DNA of 64,000 bases, from assembly GCA_965226925.1 (NCBI GenBank), contig CBDDEN010000004.1:57966-121965 (forward strand), in the 5' to 3' direction. The DNA comes from CBDDCX01 sp965226925 (GTDB lineage: Bacteria > Gemmatimonadota > Gemmatimonadetes > Longimicrobiales > Gaopeijiaceae). Positions 35,641 to 45,151 of this stretch are shown piece after piece (positions within the stretch are counted from its first letter, which is position 1; each line of letters starts with the position of its first letter). A model generated the notes under the pieces. The model was not told where the DNA came from. It saw only the letters and a program-made list of their open reading frames with translations, and made no database searches. A program made the translations under genes and the position numbers.

Positions 35641-38088
35641 CTAGAACACCGGCTGATCCCGCTTCTTCAGGATGAACAGCCCCTCTTGAAGACTGGTTAC
35701 GATGATCGTGCCGCTGTCGAAGAACGGGTAGTTGCTCCAGGCGCCACTGAACCCGGGGCCATCCTGGTACGGGGACGTGTCGAAGGACCCGACCTCCCGC
35801 GGGTTCTCGGGATCCGAGATGTCGAGAATGTGGAGCCCGTACCGGTAGTTCGCCTGGTACACGTAGCCGTCCTTGACGTACAGGTTGTGCGCGCTGGCCG
35901 TCATGGAGCCCATGAACTGCTGGGTCAGCACCGGATCGTCCACGTCGCTCAGGTCCCAGATGAGCGTACGGGTGGTCGGCACGTTACCCCGAACCACGTC
36001 GCTCTCGTCGTCCACATAGAAGTAGCGGTGATCCTCCGTCAGCCAACCCTGATGGATGTAGGCGGAGTTGGGAGACGTCGAGCGCGCAACCGCCACCGGG
36101 TTGTCCTTGTCGGTGACGTCGGAGATGGCGAAGAAGCCGCCGTTCAGGTTCAGGCAGAGCTCTCGGCCCTGGTAGTCCCGGTCGGGACCCCGGTAGATGA
36201 CGCACTGGGAGTCGTGTGTGCCTCGCTCCTCCACGAAGCAGCCGACGAATCGGGGTTCGAGCGGCTCCTGGATGTTCATCATGTGGAGTCCCCCGCCGCA
36301 CGTCTCACCACCGGCCCGGTTCCCCACGGTGTATGCGAAGCCTGTCTCCTCGTTGATGATAATGTTGTGGGAGCTGCCGAACCCCGTGTAGTGAACGTCC
36401 GGATCGAACAACGCCGGCGGGTCCGCTACGCTGCGAAGCCGCGTCAGGTCGAAGCTCTGCATGCCGTGGGCTCCCGCGCCATCTGCCACAATGAACGCGT
36501 GGTTCTTGTACGTCTTGATGTCCCGCCAGAGCTGCGAAGGCGGCGTGTCGGCGGGCTTCGGAAGGTCGCCGATCAGGACGGGATTCACGGGATCCGTGAT
36601 GTCGATGAACGAGGTGCCGTCATTGCGACCCACAAGGGCGTACTCACGCCCCGTGTCCGGATCCGTCCATCCCCAGTTGTCGTTCGTCCGCACGCCGCGC
36701 GCACTGGCGCCGGCTCGGAGGATCGAGTTGGGCACGAACGCCAGGAGCTCCACGTCGTCGCACTCGAAGGGACCCACCATGCCGTCGGTGCACCTCCGCT
36801 CCTCACCCGTAAGGGCACCCAACGCGTCGGGCGCGCTCACCAGCATGTCGCCGCCCTGCCAATCGCCGGCCGAGTCGCGTTCGTAGACGTACACGGCGCC
36901 GGACTGATGATGCATGCCCGTGGCCACCACTGCCGACACACCTCCGGCCGCGAAGATCTTGTCGCCGAACGCGTCCCTCGTGACGGTCTCGGTGAGGCGG
37001 AGACGGCGCGGGGCGTCGAGGTACATGTCATCGCTCCCGCGATACACGTACACGGAGCCCATGTCGTTGCCCCTTGGGGCCGGGGCACCGATCCAGATGT
37101 CGCTGCCGTCGATGGCAACGGCATCGCCGAAACGATCCCCCGCGATGCTGTTGTACGCCGCGAGACGCGACTGCTCCGTCCACCCCCCCGACCCCGAATC
37201 CCTGCGATAGAGGAAGGCCGCCCCGTAGCCGGCACCGCTGCCCGGAGAGCCGATGACGGCGACGTCGCCCTGCATCGAGATGGACAACCCGAAGTTGGCG
37301 CCCTGCTCGATCCTCGAGTCGAGCACGCCCGTCTCCTGCCACCGACCGTTCTGCAACCGGAATTCGTAGACGCGCCCCACTCCCTCGATCTTGGCGTCAC
37401 CGACGACGCTCCAATTCGGCGCGCCGATAAGCGCGCGGCCATCGGCTACGGCGATGGTCGCACCGAACCGGTCGCTCTCCGCACCGTCCGAAGGCCGGAG
37501 GGTGCCGCGCTGGGTCCAACTGCCGCCGGCGCCCCTCTGGTACACGTGTACGGCCCCGGGCGTGATCTCGGGAAGAGGCTCCGCAGGGGCGCCCGGCGGA
37601 CGCCGTTGGGGCGTGGGAAGCGTGCCCGGCTCACCGACCAAGAGCCAATCTCCCTCGGCAGCCAGCTCGACGCCGAAGTCCGTGCCGCAATACCCGTATT
37701 GGCCACACCCCGGATCGGTGCCGTTCACACCGTCCCCCCGGACCGTTCCGGTATGACGCCAATCGCCGCCCTCCCTCTCGAAAGTGTGAAGCGGCCCCCC
37801 GCGCTGTCCGATGAAGAGCGTGCCGCCCGTCGAGGCCAGAACCGTTCCAAACCCGTCGGCCCTCTCGCTATCGGGCGCATGGATCCGAGAGGCCTCCTGC
37901 CAGGCGTCGCCCACCTTTCGGTAGATGTAGACGGCACCCGCACGGAAGGTGGGATTGGGCTCGGCGATGATCAGCTCGTCCTCACCGACCAGGACGGCAT
38001 TCCCGAACGATCCCGACTGGGCGAGGGCGGGCACTCCCGCAGCGGATATGAGGGCCAGGGACATCAGGATGGGACGCACGGTACGCAT
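35641..38088 (-). CDS. Secreted choice-of-anchor B family protein with FG-GAP-like propeller
   Basis: This is an 815-residue exported protein (signal LMSLALISAAGVPALAQ). The N-terminal half has about seven repeats of the type ADGFGTVLASTGGTLFIGQ and RFGATIAVADGRALIGAP, typical of FG-GAP propellers. The C-terminal half is the choice-of-anchor B domain with LVIVD-like repeats (NNDNWGWTDPDTGREYALVG-like, FIDITDPVNPVLIGDLP, HILDISDPENPREVGSFD). The ATG at 38088 with GGAGG upstream is preferred over a longer frame. It may be a surface or secreted binding protein; no enzyme motif is seen. Confidence 0.85.
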   Translation of the reverse strand: MRTVRPILMSLALISAAGVPALAQSGSFGNAVLVGEDELIIAEPNPTFRAGAVYIYRKVGDAWQEASRIHAPDSERADGFGTVLASTGGTLFIGQRGGPLHTFEREGGDWRHTGTVRGDGVNGTDPGCGQYGYCGTDFGVELAAEGDWLLVGEPGTLPTPQRRPPGAPAEPLPEITPGAVHVYQRGAGGSWTQRGTLRPSDGAESDRFGATIAVADGRALIGAPNWSVVGDAKIEGVGRVYEFRLQNGRWQETGVLDSRIEQGANFGLSISMQGDVAVIGSPGSGAGYGAAFLYRRDSGSGGWTEQSRLAAYNSIAGDRFGDAVAIDGSDIWIGAPAPRGNDMGSVYVYRGSDDMYLDAPRRLRLTETVTRDAFGDKIFAAGGVSAVVATGMHHQSGAVYVYERDSAGDWQGGDMLVSAPDALGALTGEERRCTDGMVGPFECDDVELLAFVPNSILRAGASARGVRTNDNWGWTDPDTGREYALVGRNDGTSFIDITDPVNPVLIGDLPKPADTPPSQLWRDIKTYKNHAFIVADGAGAHGMQSFDLTRLRSVADPPALFDPDVHYTGFGSSHNIIINEETGFAYTVGNRAGGETCGGGLHMMNIQEPLEPRFVGCFVEERGTHDSQCVIYRGPDRDYQGRELCLNLNGGFFAISDVTDKDNPVAVARSTSPNSAYIHQGWLTEDHRYFYVDDESDVVRGNVPTTRTLIWDLSDVDDPVLTQQFMGSMTASAHNLYVKDGYVYQANYRYGLHILDISDPENPREVGSFDTSPYQDGPGFSGAWSNYPFFDSGTIIVTSLQEGLFILKKRDQPVF

Positions 38089-38203
38089 GGGACCTCCGGG
38101 GGTGGCGATGTCGTGTCGACCTAAAGTCTGCGGGGGACGAACCTCCATCGAGCTTCGGTCGAGGACAAAGTACTGATGCCTGCCGGGGGCGGCGAGAAGG
38201 GTC

Positions 38204-38950
38204 CTAGGACCTTCGCATCGTGAGGCCCAAGAGGATCAAGCCTCCGGCGGCCAAGAGGAGCATCAACACGACGGTGTCGACGAGGCCAGATCGCGTGACC
38301 TGCAGGGGGACGTCGAGCGGAGTGATGACCTCGAGCACGCCGCGCAGCTCGCCGACGGTCCAGTCGGACTTTGGCGAGTCCGGATGCCCGTTATGACACT
38401 CGACACATTCGGGACGCATCAGGTCGGCGGTGGCGTAGCGCAGCACCTCGCTGCCGTCCAATGTTTCGAATCTGTAGAACGGCTCGACCGCATCTCGGCT
38501 CAGCACCTCCCAAGCCTCTACGGCAAACGAGTCGGCGAGCCCCCCGCCCTCTACCCTCCACGGGAACGGGTACGGGCTATAGAGGCGCGTCACGCCGCCC
38601 GATTCCAACGCACCGATACGATCCCCCAGGATCATCGTCAGCGTCGCGGGCAGGGGCACGGCACCCTCCCGCAGCAGGTAATCGTGTGTGACCTCGACCC
38701 CGGTGGAGCGGAGACGCTCGACGACCTCCGAGGTGTACACCGTGCGGAACTCGGCGATGGCGCCCGACAGCAGAGCGGCGTTCTGCAGAGCCTGGGCGCG
38801 AACGAACTCGGTTTGGAGTCCCCTTATGTGTCCCAAGATGATCGGCACCGCTGCCAAAAAGAGCACACCGGTCACGAAAATGGGGCGGCTGTGCGAGGTT
38901 GAGCGTTCCTCGGCCGGCGAAGGGGCCGGCTTGTCGCCGTCACTCATCAC
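38204..38950 (-). CDS. Orphan DUF3365 (Tll0287-like) c-haem membrane sensor domain protein
   Basis: The 248-residue protein has an N-terminal membrane helix (IFVTGVLFLAAVPIILGHI). A DUF3365 periplasmic domain follows with the haem-binding CVECHNGHPDSPKSDW motif, and then a C-terminal helix (VVLMLLLAAGGLILLGLTM). DUF3365 domains usually form the sensory input of histidine kinases or guanylate cyclases. Here no output domain follows, so it may act with a partner protein or as an electron-transfer or redox-sensing unit. No kinase is adjacent. Confidence 0.82.
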   Translation of the reverse strand: MMSDGDKPAPSPAEERSTSHSRPIFVTGVLFLAAVPIILGHIRGLQTEFVRAQALQNAALLSGAIAEFRTVYTSEVVERLRSTGVEVTHDYLLREGAVPLPATLTMILGDRIGALESGGVTRLYSPYPFPWRVEGGGLADSFAVEAWEVLSRDAVEPFYRFETLDGSEVLRYATADLMRPECVECHNGHPDSPKSDWTVGELRGVLEVITPLDVPLQVTRSGLVDTVVLMLLLAAGGLILLGLTMRRS

Positions 38951-39128
38951 GATCTCGATCCATAGAAAGCCTCTGCTCGGTCAATCCCACCGTCCCGACC
39001 GCGCCTTCGAAGCCCTGTCACGTGGGGGAAAGCAGTGTACACTCGACTCCAAACGGAGTTACGGCGGTGACAAACCGGACCCGCCACACCGCCGCTGGAC
39101 ATCTCGATCCGGTAGAACGCCGCCTTCC

Positions 39129-40627
39129 CTACCGACGACCGACGGTCCCCCGCACTGAGGCCAAGAGCTTCTCGGGATCGTATCCCACGCCCTCCTTGAA
39201 CACGATCCTCACGTTCTGGATCACGACCGGATCACTGGTCAGGTCACCTTCTATGACCACGAGATCGGCGAGCTTGCCCGGGGTCACCGTGCCGAACGAG
39301 TCTTGCGCATCGAGCACTCGAGCACCGTTCGCCGACATGATCTGGACGACCTGCGAAGGCGAGAATCCAGAAGAGGACAGAAGCTGGAAGTTGCGCTGAT
39401 CGCCGAAGCCCGGCAGCACGGGACAGCACGGATCCGTGCCCGCCACCAGCACGCCGCCCTTTTCAACAAAGGAGCGCTCGAAGGCTTGTGCGTTCCGGAA
39501 GACCTGAGCGAAGGGCCAAGGGTCGTCGTCATCGACGTCGGGACCGGCCCGGAACTCACGCTCGCGCTCGATCAGGGCCTCGTGGGCGAGCACGTACCAG
39601 TCGCTGAGCTCCGGCGGCATCATCTCCAGCACGCGCTCCTCGATGGGCCGCCCACCCGGAACGAACAGGAACTCGTACGCGGAAAGAGTCGACGTGATGG
39701 GTGTGCCGACCGGACCAGGTCCTGGATCAGATCCTGAGCCTCCTGACCTTCGACGTCGACGTCCGCGAGTCGCTGAATGAAGCCCGGCGGGCAGACGTCC
39801 TGTGGCTTGTCGGCCTCGAAATCGCTGGCGGTGAGGAAGCCGTGCTCGAGATTGTCGATTTCGAGTTCCATCGCCTCACCGAAGGTCACTGAGCAAAGGT
39901 GGCCCGTGACCTTGGCACCCAGGCGGTGAGCCTCGTCGATGATGGCCTTGAGGTTCTCGCCTTTGATGTTCGCATAGGCCTTGAACCAGGTCACGCCCTC
40001 CTCGACCCAATACCGGACCACGCGCTTGGCGTCCTCGGGCGACGCCGGCTGGTAACGCGACACGGGTGCACCCTCGCCGTCGAAGTAGGGCCCGGTCACG
40101 TACATTCGCGGGCCGGGTGCCTCTCCGGCATCGATCTGGTGCTTAACGTTCAGCTCGCTGTAGGGCGAGATGCTCCCGGTGGTGCGGATGGTCGTCACTC
40201 CGTTGGCCAGGTAGAGCCGCGGGGACGACACGTCGAGCTGCGCCGTCGTTTCGCCCGCCGTGCCACGAACCCCTCGGTAGAACGTGTGGTTGTGCATTCC
40301 GACCAGGCCGGGAATGACGGTGTGCCCCGTCAGATCGAGCACCTCGGCGCCGGCCGGGATGGCGACATCGCCGGTGGTGCCGACCGCCCGAACACGGCCG
40401 TCCGCTATCACGATCGTCTGGTTCCGCACGGGCTCGGCGCCGGTACCGTCGATCAGCTGGACATGGGTCAGCGCCAGCACGGGGCGGCTCACGCTCACGA
40501 AATCCCGGACCGCGGGGGTCAGTGCCGCATACGACTGGGACATCGCCGGGTGAAGGCCGACTCCGGGCAATGCGATCACGATTGTGCCCAGCGCGAGCGG
40601 GACGAAGAACATCGAGGTCTGTCGCAT
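39129..40627 (-). pseudogene. Secreted amidohydrolase, single-base frameshift
   Basis: The first part, from the ATG at 40627 (GGAG eight bases upstream, signal peptide), contains LIDGTGAEPVRNQTIVIADG and the metal motif GMHNHTFY. HEGFL-like AHRLGAKVTGHLCS and NLEHGFL follow. At about 39705-39712, after DLIQDLV, the frame runs into unrelated sequence. The proper continuation (VGTPITSTLSAYEFLFVPGG, then ERVLEMMPPELSDW to GTVTPGKLADLVVIEGDLT) lies one frame away and ends at 39129. One missing base, probably a G in the CGGTCGG segment, explains it. If the base is a sequencing error the enzyme is an ordinary exported prolidase/imidazolonepropionase-like hydrolase. Confidence 0.88.
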
Positions 40628-40864
40628 GGAGGCTTCTCCGGATGTGGATCGACTGCGGGGCGGGACCCCGAGTCCGTACGTCCAAAGCGTAGGGCCCTGG
40701 GCGGGCGAGGTCAAAAGGGGCGGGGGTTGCCCCGGGCGATGCGGACGATGCAGACGGTGGCTACGTGGTTCGCTCGAGGCGCCTACGTATTAGTCTGTAT
40801 CCAGCCGGACCGATGGGCGGCCTAAATTGGGAACGTTGCGAACCCGCCTGATGAGGAGGACACG

Positions 40865-42408
40865 ATGAGAGGCCTTCGATCACGACGAGCCGTCCGGGGG
40901 CTCGCGTCGGCTCTCGTGTTGCTCTTCGGAAGCTGCGTCTTCCGATACCCGCCCAGGGTGGAGCCGATCGATCCGAATCGTGCCACTCGCGTCGAGAGTC
41001 CTGTGAAGGCGCATCTCCTGGACCTTTCCACCGTCTTCTTCGAGACCGGCGTAAGCCTGGACGGCGACACCATTCACGGCCTTGGGGTCGCGATCGGGCC
41101 GTCCGCCGAGCCGCTCGGCCCCAGGACGTCGATTCCGGTAGACAGCCTCGCGGGCCTCGAGGCCCTGGCCGGTGGCAACGTCAACGTCGGCAAGACCGTC
41201 TTGGTCAACGTGGTGGCGCCTCCGGCCACGGCCGCGGCAGTGGCCCTGCTCGCCGTAGCGATCTTCGGGTCCTGTCCGACTTTCTACGCTTCGACCGCCG
41301 ATGGCTTCACCCTCGAGGCGGAGTCCTTTTCATATAGCGTGTCACCGCTCCTCGAAGGGCGAGACGTGGACGTGCTCCGGAGTACCGAGGCCGGAAACGG
41401 TTGGGTAGAGCTCGAGCTCCGCAACGAGGCGCTCGAGACTCACTTCATAAACCACCTCGAGCTGTTGGCGGCCGATACCGACGACGGGGAGCGGCTCGTT
41501 CCCGGCCTGGACGGCGCGGCGTTCGCGATACGGGAACTCCGCCCACTGACCAGCGCCGTAGACGCTTCCGGGCGGGACGTATCAGGCGTCCTGCGGGCGG
41601 CCGACGGAGACCCCTACTCGACCCCCGAGGAACGGATCCGCAAGGCGGTCGTCGGGGACCCCTATGACCACATTGTCGTGGAAGTCCCTCCCAGTCCCGA
41701 CGGCGAGGCGACACTCGTCCTCCGAATGAGGAACAGCCTTCTGACAACGCTCCTCTTCTACGACTTATGCTGGCCCCCGGAGGCATCAAGACCGTCGACT
41801 GGATGACGGAGGACTTCGAAAAGATCGACGAGGCGGTGGAGTTGGCTTTCTGGACGCGTAAGTATCTGGGGCTCCGGATCGAAGTCGAGGGAGCCAACGG
41901 GTTCGAGCCGCTTTCCAGGATTGCCGACACCGGTCCGATCGCCTGGGAGGAAATAGGGATCACGGTGCCGGCCAGGTCGGACCGGCCCACACGCATCAGG
42001 CTCTCGTTTCTCGCCGACGCCTGGCGAATCGATCAAGTGGCGGTGGCTGCCTCGTCACGCACACCCGAACTACGCAGGGTGCCCATCGGCGAGGTCGTCG
42101 GACCCGATGGAACGCTCGAGCCGGAGGCGCTCGACACGCTGTCCGCTCCAGACGACCAGTATCTCGAGACCCGCCCGACCCATCGGATGACGGTACGCTT
42201 CCCCGTCGGACCCGAGCCGGGTGCCTACCTTCTTGCGGCCCAAGGATACTACACGGAGTGGATTCGCCCCGAATGGATCAGGGAGCACCCGTCACCGACT
42301 CGCTTCAAGCCGGACGAAGCCACGGTTCGCGACCTTCACGCACGGTGGCTCAGCGAGCGGTCCTCGTTGGAAGAGCGGTTCTTCTCCTCCGCGATCCCGG
42401 TGAGGTGA
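40865..42408 (+). pseudogene. Hypothetical lipoprotein, single-base frameshift
   Basis: The first frame begins MRGLRSRRAVRG with a lipoprotein signal ending ALVLLFGSC and runs to LLFYDLCWPPEA before stopping at 41806. The second frame continues the fold as MLAPGGIKTVDWMTEDF to 42408. Adding one base near 41763-41768 (GACTTATG to GACnTTATG) joins them as LLFYDLMLAPGGIKTVDW, giving one protein of about 514 residues. No family is recognised. A hydrophobic segment (VVAPPATAAAVALLAVAIFG) lies mid-way through the first part. The next gene begins four bases after the stop. Confidence 0.75.
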
Positions 42409-42411
42409 GCC

Positions 42412-43611
42412 ATGTCGAGTCGAGCAAGATACCTCCTGATCGCAGTCTCGGTTTTCTCCACCGGTGCATGCTCCCCGGGGAGAATGCTCCCGAGCGCCGA
42501 CGGCATCACTATCAGATTGACTACTCAGACGAGCGGAGCGCGCTTCGGAGAGCTGCTCGTGGCGTCGGACTCGGGGGTCGTCATCCTGGCCGATGATGGC
42601 CTCGTGGTCTTCGCTCCGTATTCGGACCAGACGCAACTCCGTCCAGTGGAGAGAAGTCCGAGGGTGCGAGTCGAGGGACGCCCGGATCCCAAGGAACTGG
42701 AAATTCTCAGATACCACAGTCGATATCCACGAGGGCTTGACGCCGAGACGTTGGGGCGGTTGTTGTCGGCGCTCGGCCAAGACGTCGTCTCCGTTTGGCC
42801 GCCCGGTGTCTCCGGCGAGCTCCGTGACGACGAACTCCGTGACGGCGCACTGCGGGCCGCCGAACGATATCGCGACGCCGCGCAGGCCTCCCTCGATGGG
42901 TATCGCGCGGTGGGGCCCGACTTCCCCGGTATGGGTCGGCACTGGATTCACGGAGCCACGCTTCTGAACGACCGATTGGACCCGGATCGCCCTCTCGTCC
43001 TCTGCTACGCCACGGTCGACGGCCGATCCACCCTTGTCAACGTCGCGTACGGAAGGGCCTTGATGGGCGAGTCCGCCCCGCCGGTGGTGGACGGATTACC
43101 CCCCGACGCCTGGCATGCCCACAGTGGTACGGTAGCCGACGAGATGCTCAACCCACACGGACTCCATGAGGGGCGGCACGGCAACCTCGCGGATCCCGCG
43201 CGGGGCCGCGTGGTCATGGTCCATGTGTGGACGACACCAAATGCCGATGGGCCCTTCGCCCAGCACAACTGGGCGCTGCCGTTTCTCCGCGCGGGCCTGG
43301 TCCCTCCTGCGCAACCCACCGAATACGCGAGTCGTTTCGTCGGGCTAGGCACCGAGGCCGGACTCGCCTATCAACTCCAAGTCATCCGAATTCTGTTCAG
43401 AGGTGCGTCCGCTGACGAGGCTCGGTCCGTTGTCCTGAACGCCTCCGCACGTGCGAGCGTGTGGATCGAGGACGCTCGACAGGGCGGGCCGCCCGACCCG
43501 GGCGAGCTGGCCCGGTTGGATACGAGGTGGCGGGACCTGGGGCGGTCCCTCTCCGAACTGACCTCGGACCATCGGGTCCGAGATACGGTCGTGAGGCTAC
43601 ACGGACTCTAG
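42412..43611 (+). CDS. Hypothetical lipoprotein, 399 residues
   Basis: The N-terminal signal LLIAVSVFSTGAC/S suggests a lipoprotein. An initial beta-rich domain (GARFGELLVASDSGVVILADDG) is followed by a conserved-looking stretch. That stretch contains GMGRHWIHGATLLNDRLDPD, VLCYATVDGR, DAWHAHSG, GRVVMVHVW and HNWALPFLRAGL. Several His residues there could bind metal, but no family is recognised. It is linked to the upstream broken lipoprotein gene by a four-base gap, so the two probably form an operon. Confidence 0.65.
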   Translation: MSSRARYLLIAVSVFSTGACSPGRMLPSADGITIRLTTQTSGARFGELLVASDSGVVILADDGLVVFAPYSDQTQLRPVERSPRVRVEGRPDPKELEILRYHSRYPRGLDAETLGRLLSALGQDVVSVWPPGVSGELRDDELRDGALRAAERYRDAAQASLDGYRAVGPDFPGMGRHWIHGATLLNDRLDPDRPLVLCYATVDGRSTLVNVAYGRALMGESAPPVVDGLPPDAWHAHSGTVADEMLNPHGLHEGRHGNLADPARGRVVMVHVWTTPNADGPFAQHNWALPFLRAGLVPPAQPTEYASRFVGLGTEAGLAYQLQVIRILFRGASADEARSVVLNASARASVWIEDARQGGPPDPGELARLDTRWRDLGRSLSELTSDHRVRDTVVRLHGL

Positions 43612-43627
43612 GGCCGCCGGTTGGGCG

Positions 43628-44995
43628 TCAGACCACGCCCTGGTCCAGCATCGAGTCGGCGACCTTTAGGAAGCCGGCGATGTTGGCCCCGTTCACGTAG
43701 TTACCGGGTGTGCCGAATTCCTCGCTCACCTCCAGGCACCGCCTGTGAATGCTCTTCATGATGCCGTGGAGCTTCTGATCCACCTCTTCCCTGCTCCAGC
43801 GCAGTCGCATGCTGTTCTGGGACATCTCCAGACCTGAAACCGCGACGCCACCCGCGTTGGCCGCCTTGCCCGGTCCGTAGAGTATCCCTGCCTCCATGAT
43901 GTGTTGGATGCCTTCCGGCGTGGTCGGCATGTTGGCGCCCTCGGAGATCAGATAGACGCCGGCCTTCAACAGGTTCTGCGCGTCGTCGGCGTTGATCTCG
44001 TTCTGCGTGGCGCACGGAAAAGCACAGTCGGCCTTGTGGGTCCACAGGGGATCGGCGCCACGGGCCGGCTCCCCCGGAAGCGCGATGTAGACTGCGGACG
44101 GGTAGTTGTCCGCGTATTCCTTGATGCGTCCGCGACGTTCGTTCTTGAGTTCCATGACGAAGTCCAGCTTGGCTCGGTCGATGCCCTCCTCGTCATGGAT
44201 GTACCCACTCGAGTCCGACATCGTCACCGGTTTGGCCCCGAGCTCGATCAGCTTCTCGACCGCGTACTGGGCGACATTGCCGCTACCCGAGACGAGGCAG
44301 GTCTTGCCCTCGAGGGTCTCTCCCCGTGTGGTGAGCATCTCGGCGCCAAAGTAGACGGCCCCGTATCCGGTGGCTTCCGGACGAATGAGCGAGCCTCCCC
44401 AGTTGATGCCCTTACCGGTCAGGACCCCGGAGAACTCATTGGTGAGCCGCTTGTACTGTCCGAAGAGGAAACCGATCTCGCGCCCACCCACACCGATGTC
44501 TCCGGCGGGTACGTCGGTGTTCGGCCCTATGTGCCTGAACAGCTCCGTCATGAAGCTCTGACAGAACCTCATCACCTCGTCGTCACTCTTCCCCTTGGGA
44601 TCGAAGTCTGAGCCACCCTTTCCGCCGCCCATGGGCAGCGTGGTGAGGGCGTTCTTGAACACCTGTTCGAACGCGAGAAACTTGAGCATGCCCAGCGTCA
44701 CCGAGGGGTGGAACCGCAAGCCACCCTTATACGGACCGATCGCGCTGCTCATCTCGATGCGGAAGCCGCGGTTCACCTGAACGACGCCCTGATCGTCCAC
44801 CCAAGGCACGCGGAAAAGGATGACTCTTTCAGGCTCCACCATCCGCTCGATGATCTTCGCGGTGCGGAATTCGGGCCTCCGCTCGAGCACGAGTTCGAGG
44901 GACTCGACGCCCTCCTGTACGGCTTGATGGAACTCGGGCTCAGCCGGGTTCTTTGCCTTGACGTCTTCTATCAGAGTCGTGACGTAGTCCGACAT
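43628..44995 (-). CDS. gdhA: NADP-type glutamate dehydrogenase
   Basis: The 455-residue protein matches the hexameric GdhA class along its length. Landmarks are GPYKGGLRFHPSVTLGMLKF, then LPMGGGKGGSDFDPKGKSD (catalytic Lys region), PAGDIGVGGREIGFLFGQYK, and the nucleotide-binding GSGNVAQYAVEKL. CDS ends with GFLKVADSMLDQGVV. It catalyses reductive amination of 2-oxoglutarate to glutamate, joining ammonium to carbon metabolism. A large PPDK_N protein gene lies 157 bases upstream on the same strand. Confidence 0.96.
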   Translation of the reverse strand: MSDYVTTLIEDVKAKNPAEPEFHQAVQEGVESLELVLERRPEFRTAKIIERMVEPERVILFRVPWVDDQGVVQVNRGFRIEMSSAIGPYKGGLRFHPSVTLGMLKFLAFEQVFKNALTTLPMGGGKGGSDFDPKGKSDDEVMRFCQSFMTELFRHIGPNTDVPAGDIGVGGREIGFLFGQYKRLTNEFSGVLTGKGINWGGSLIRPEATGYGAVYFGAEMLTTRGETLEGKTCLVSGSGNVAQYAVEKLIELGAKPVTMSDSSGYIHDEEGIDRAKLDFVMELKNERRGRIKEYADNYPSAVYIALPGEPARGADPLWTHKADCAFPCATQNEINADDAQNLLKAGVYLISEGANMPTTPEGIQHIMEAGILYGPGKAANAGGVAVSGLEMSQNSMRLRWSREEVDQKLHGIMKSIHRRCLEVSEEFGTPGNYVNGANIAGFLKVADSMLDQGVV

Positions 44996-45151
44996 CTGTT
45001 CACTCTTCCTGGCTCAGGATGGACGCCCTCCGAAGGTCGGCCGGGCGTGGTAGTCGGACGCTAACGGCGGGTCCCGTGGTCGTCCGTATGGAATTCGATG
45101 ACTGCGTTGTAGGAAAAATCAGAAGTCCGGAAGCGGCCCCCTGACTCACGC

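Noticed and set aside
35473..38124. Plus-strand frame of 883 codons opposite the choice-of-anchor B gene
   Set aside because: It is antisense to a protein with signal peptide, repeats and ribosome site; the plus-strand translation lacks any domain pattern.
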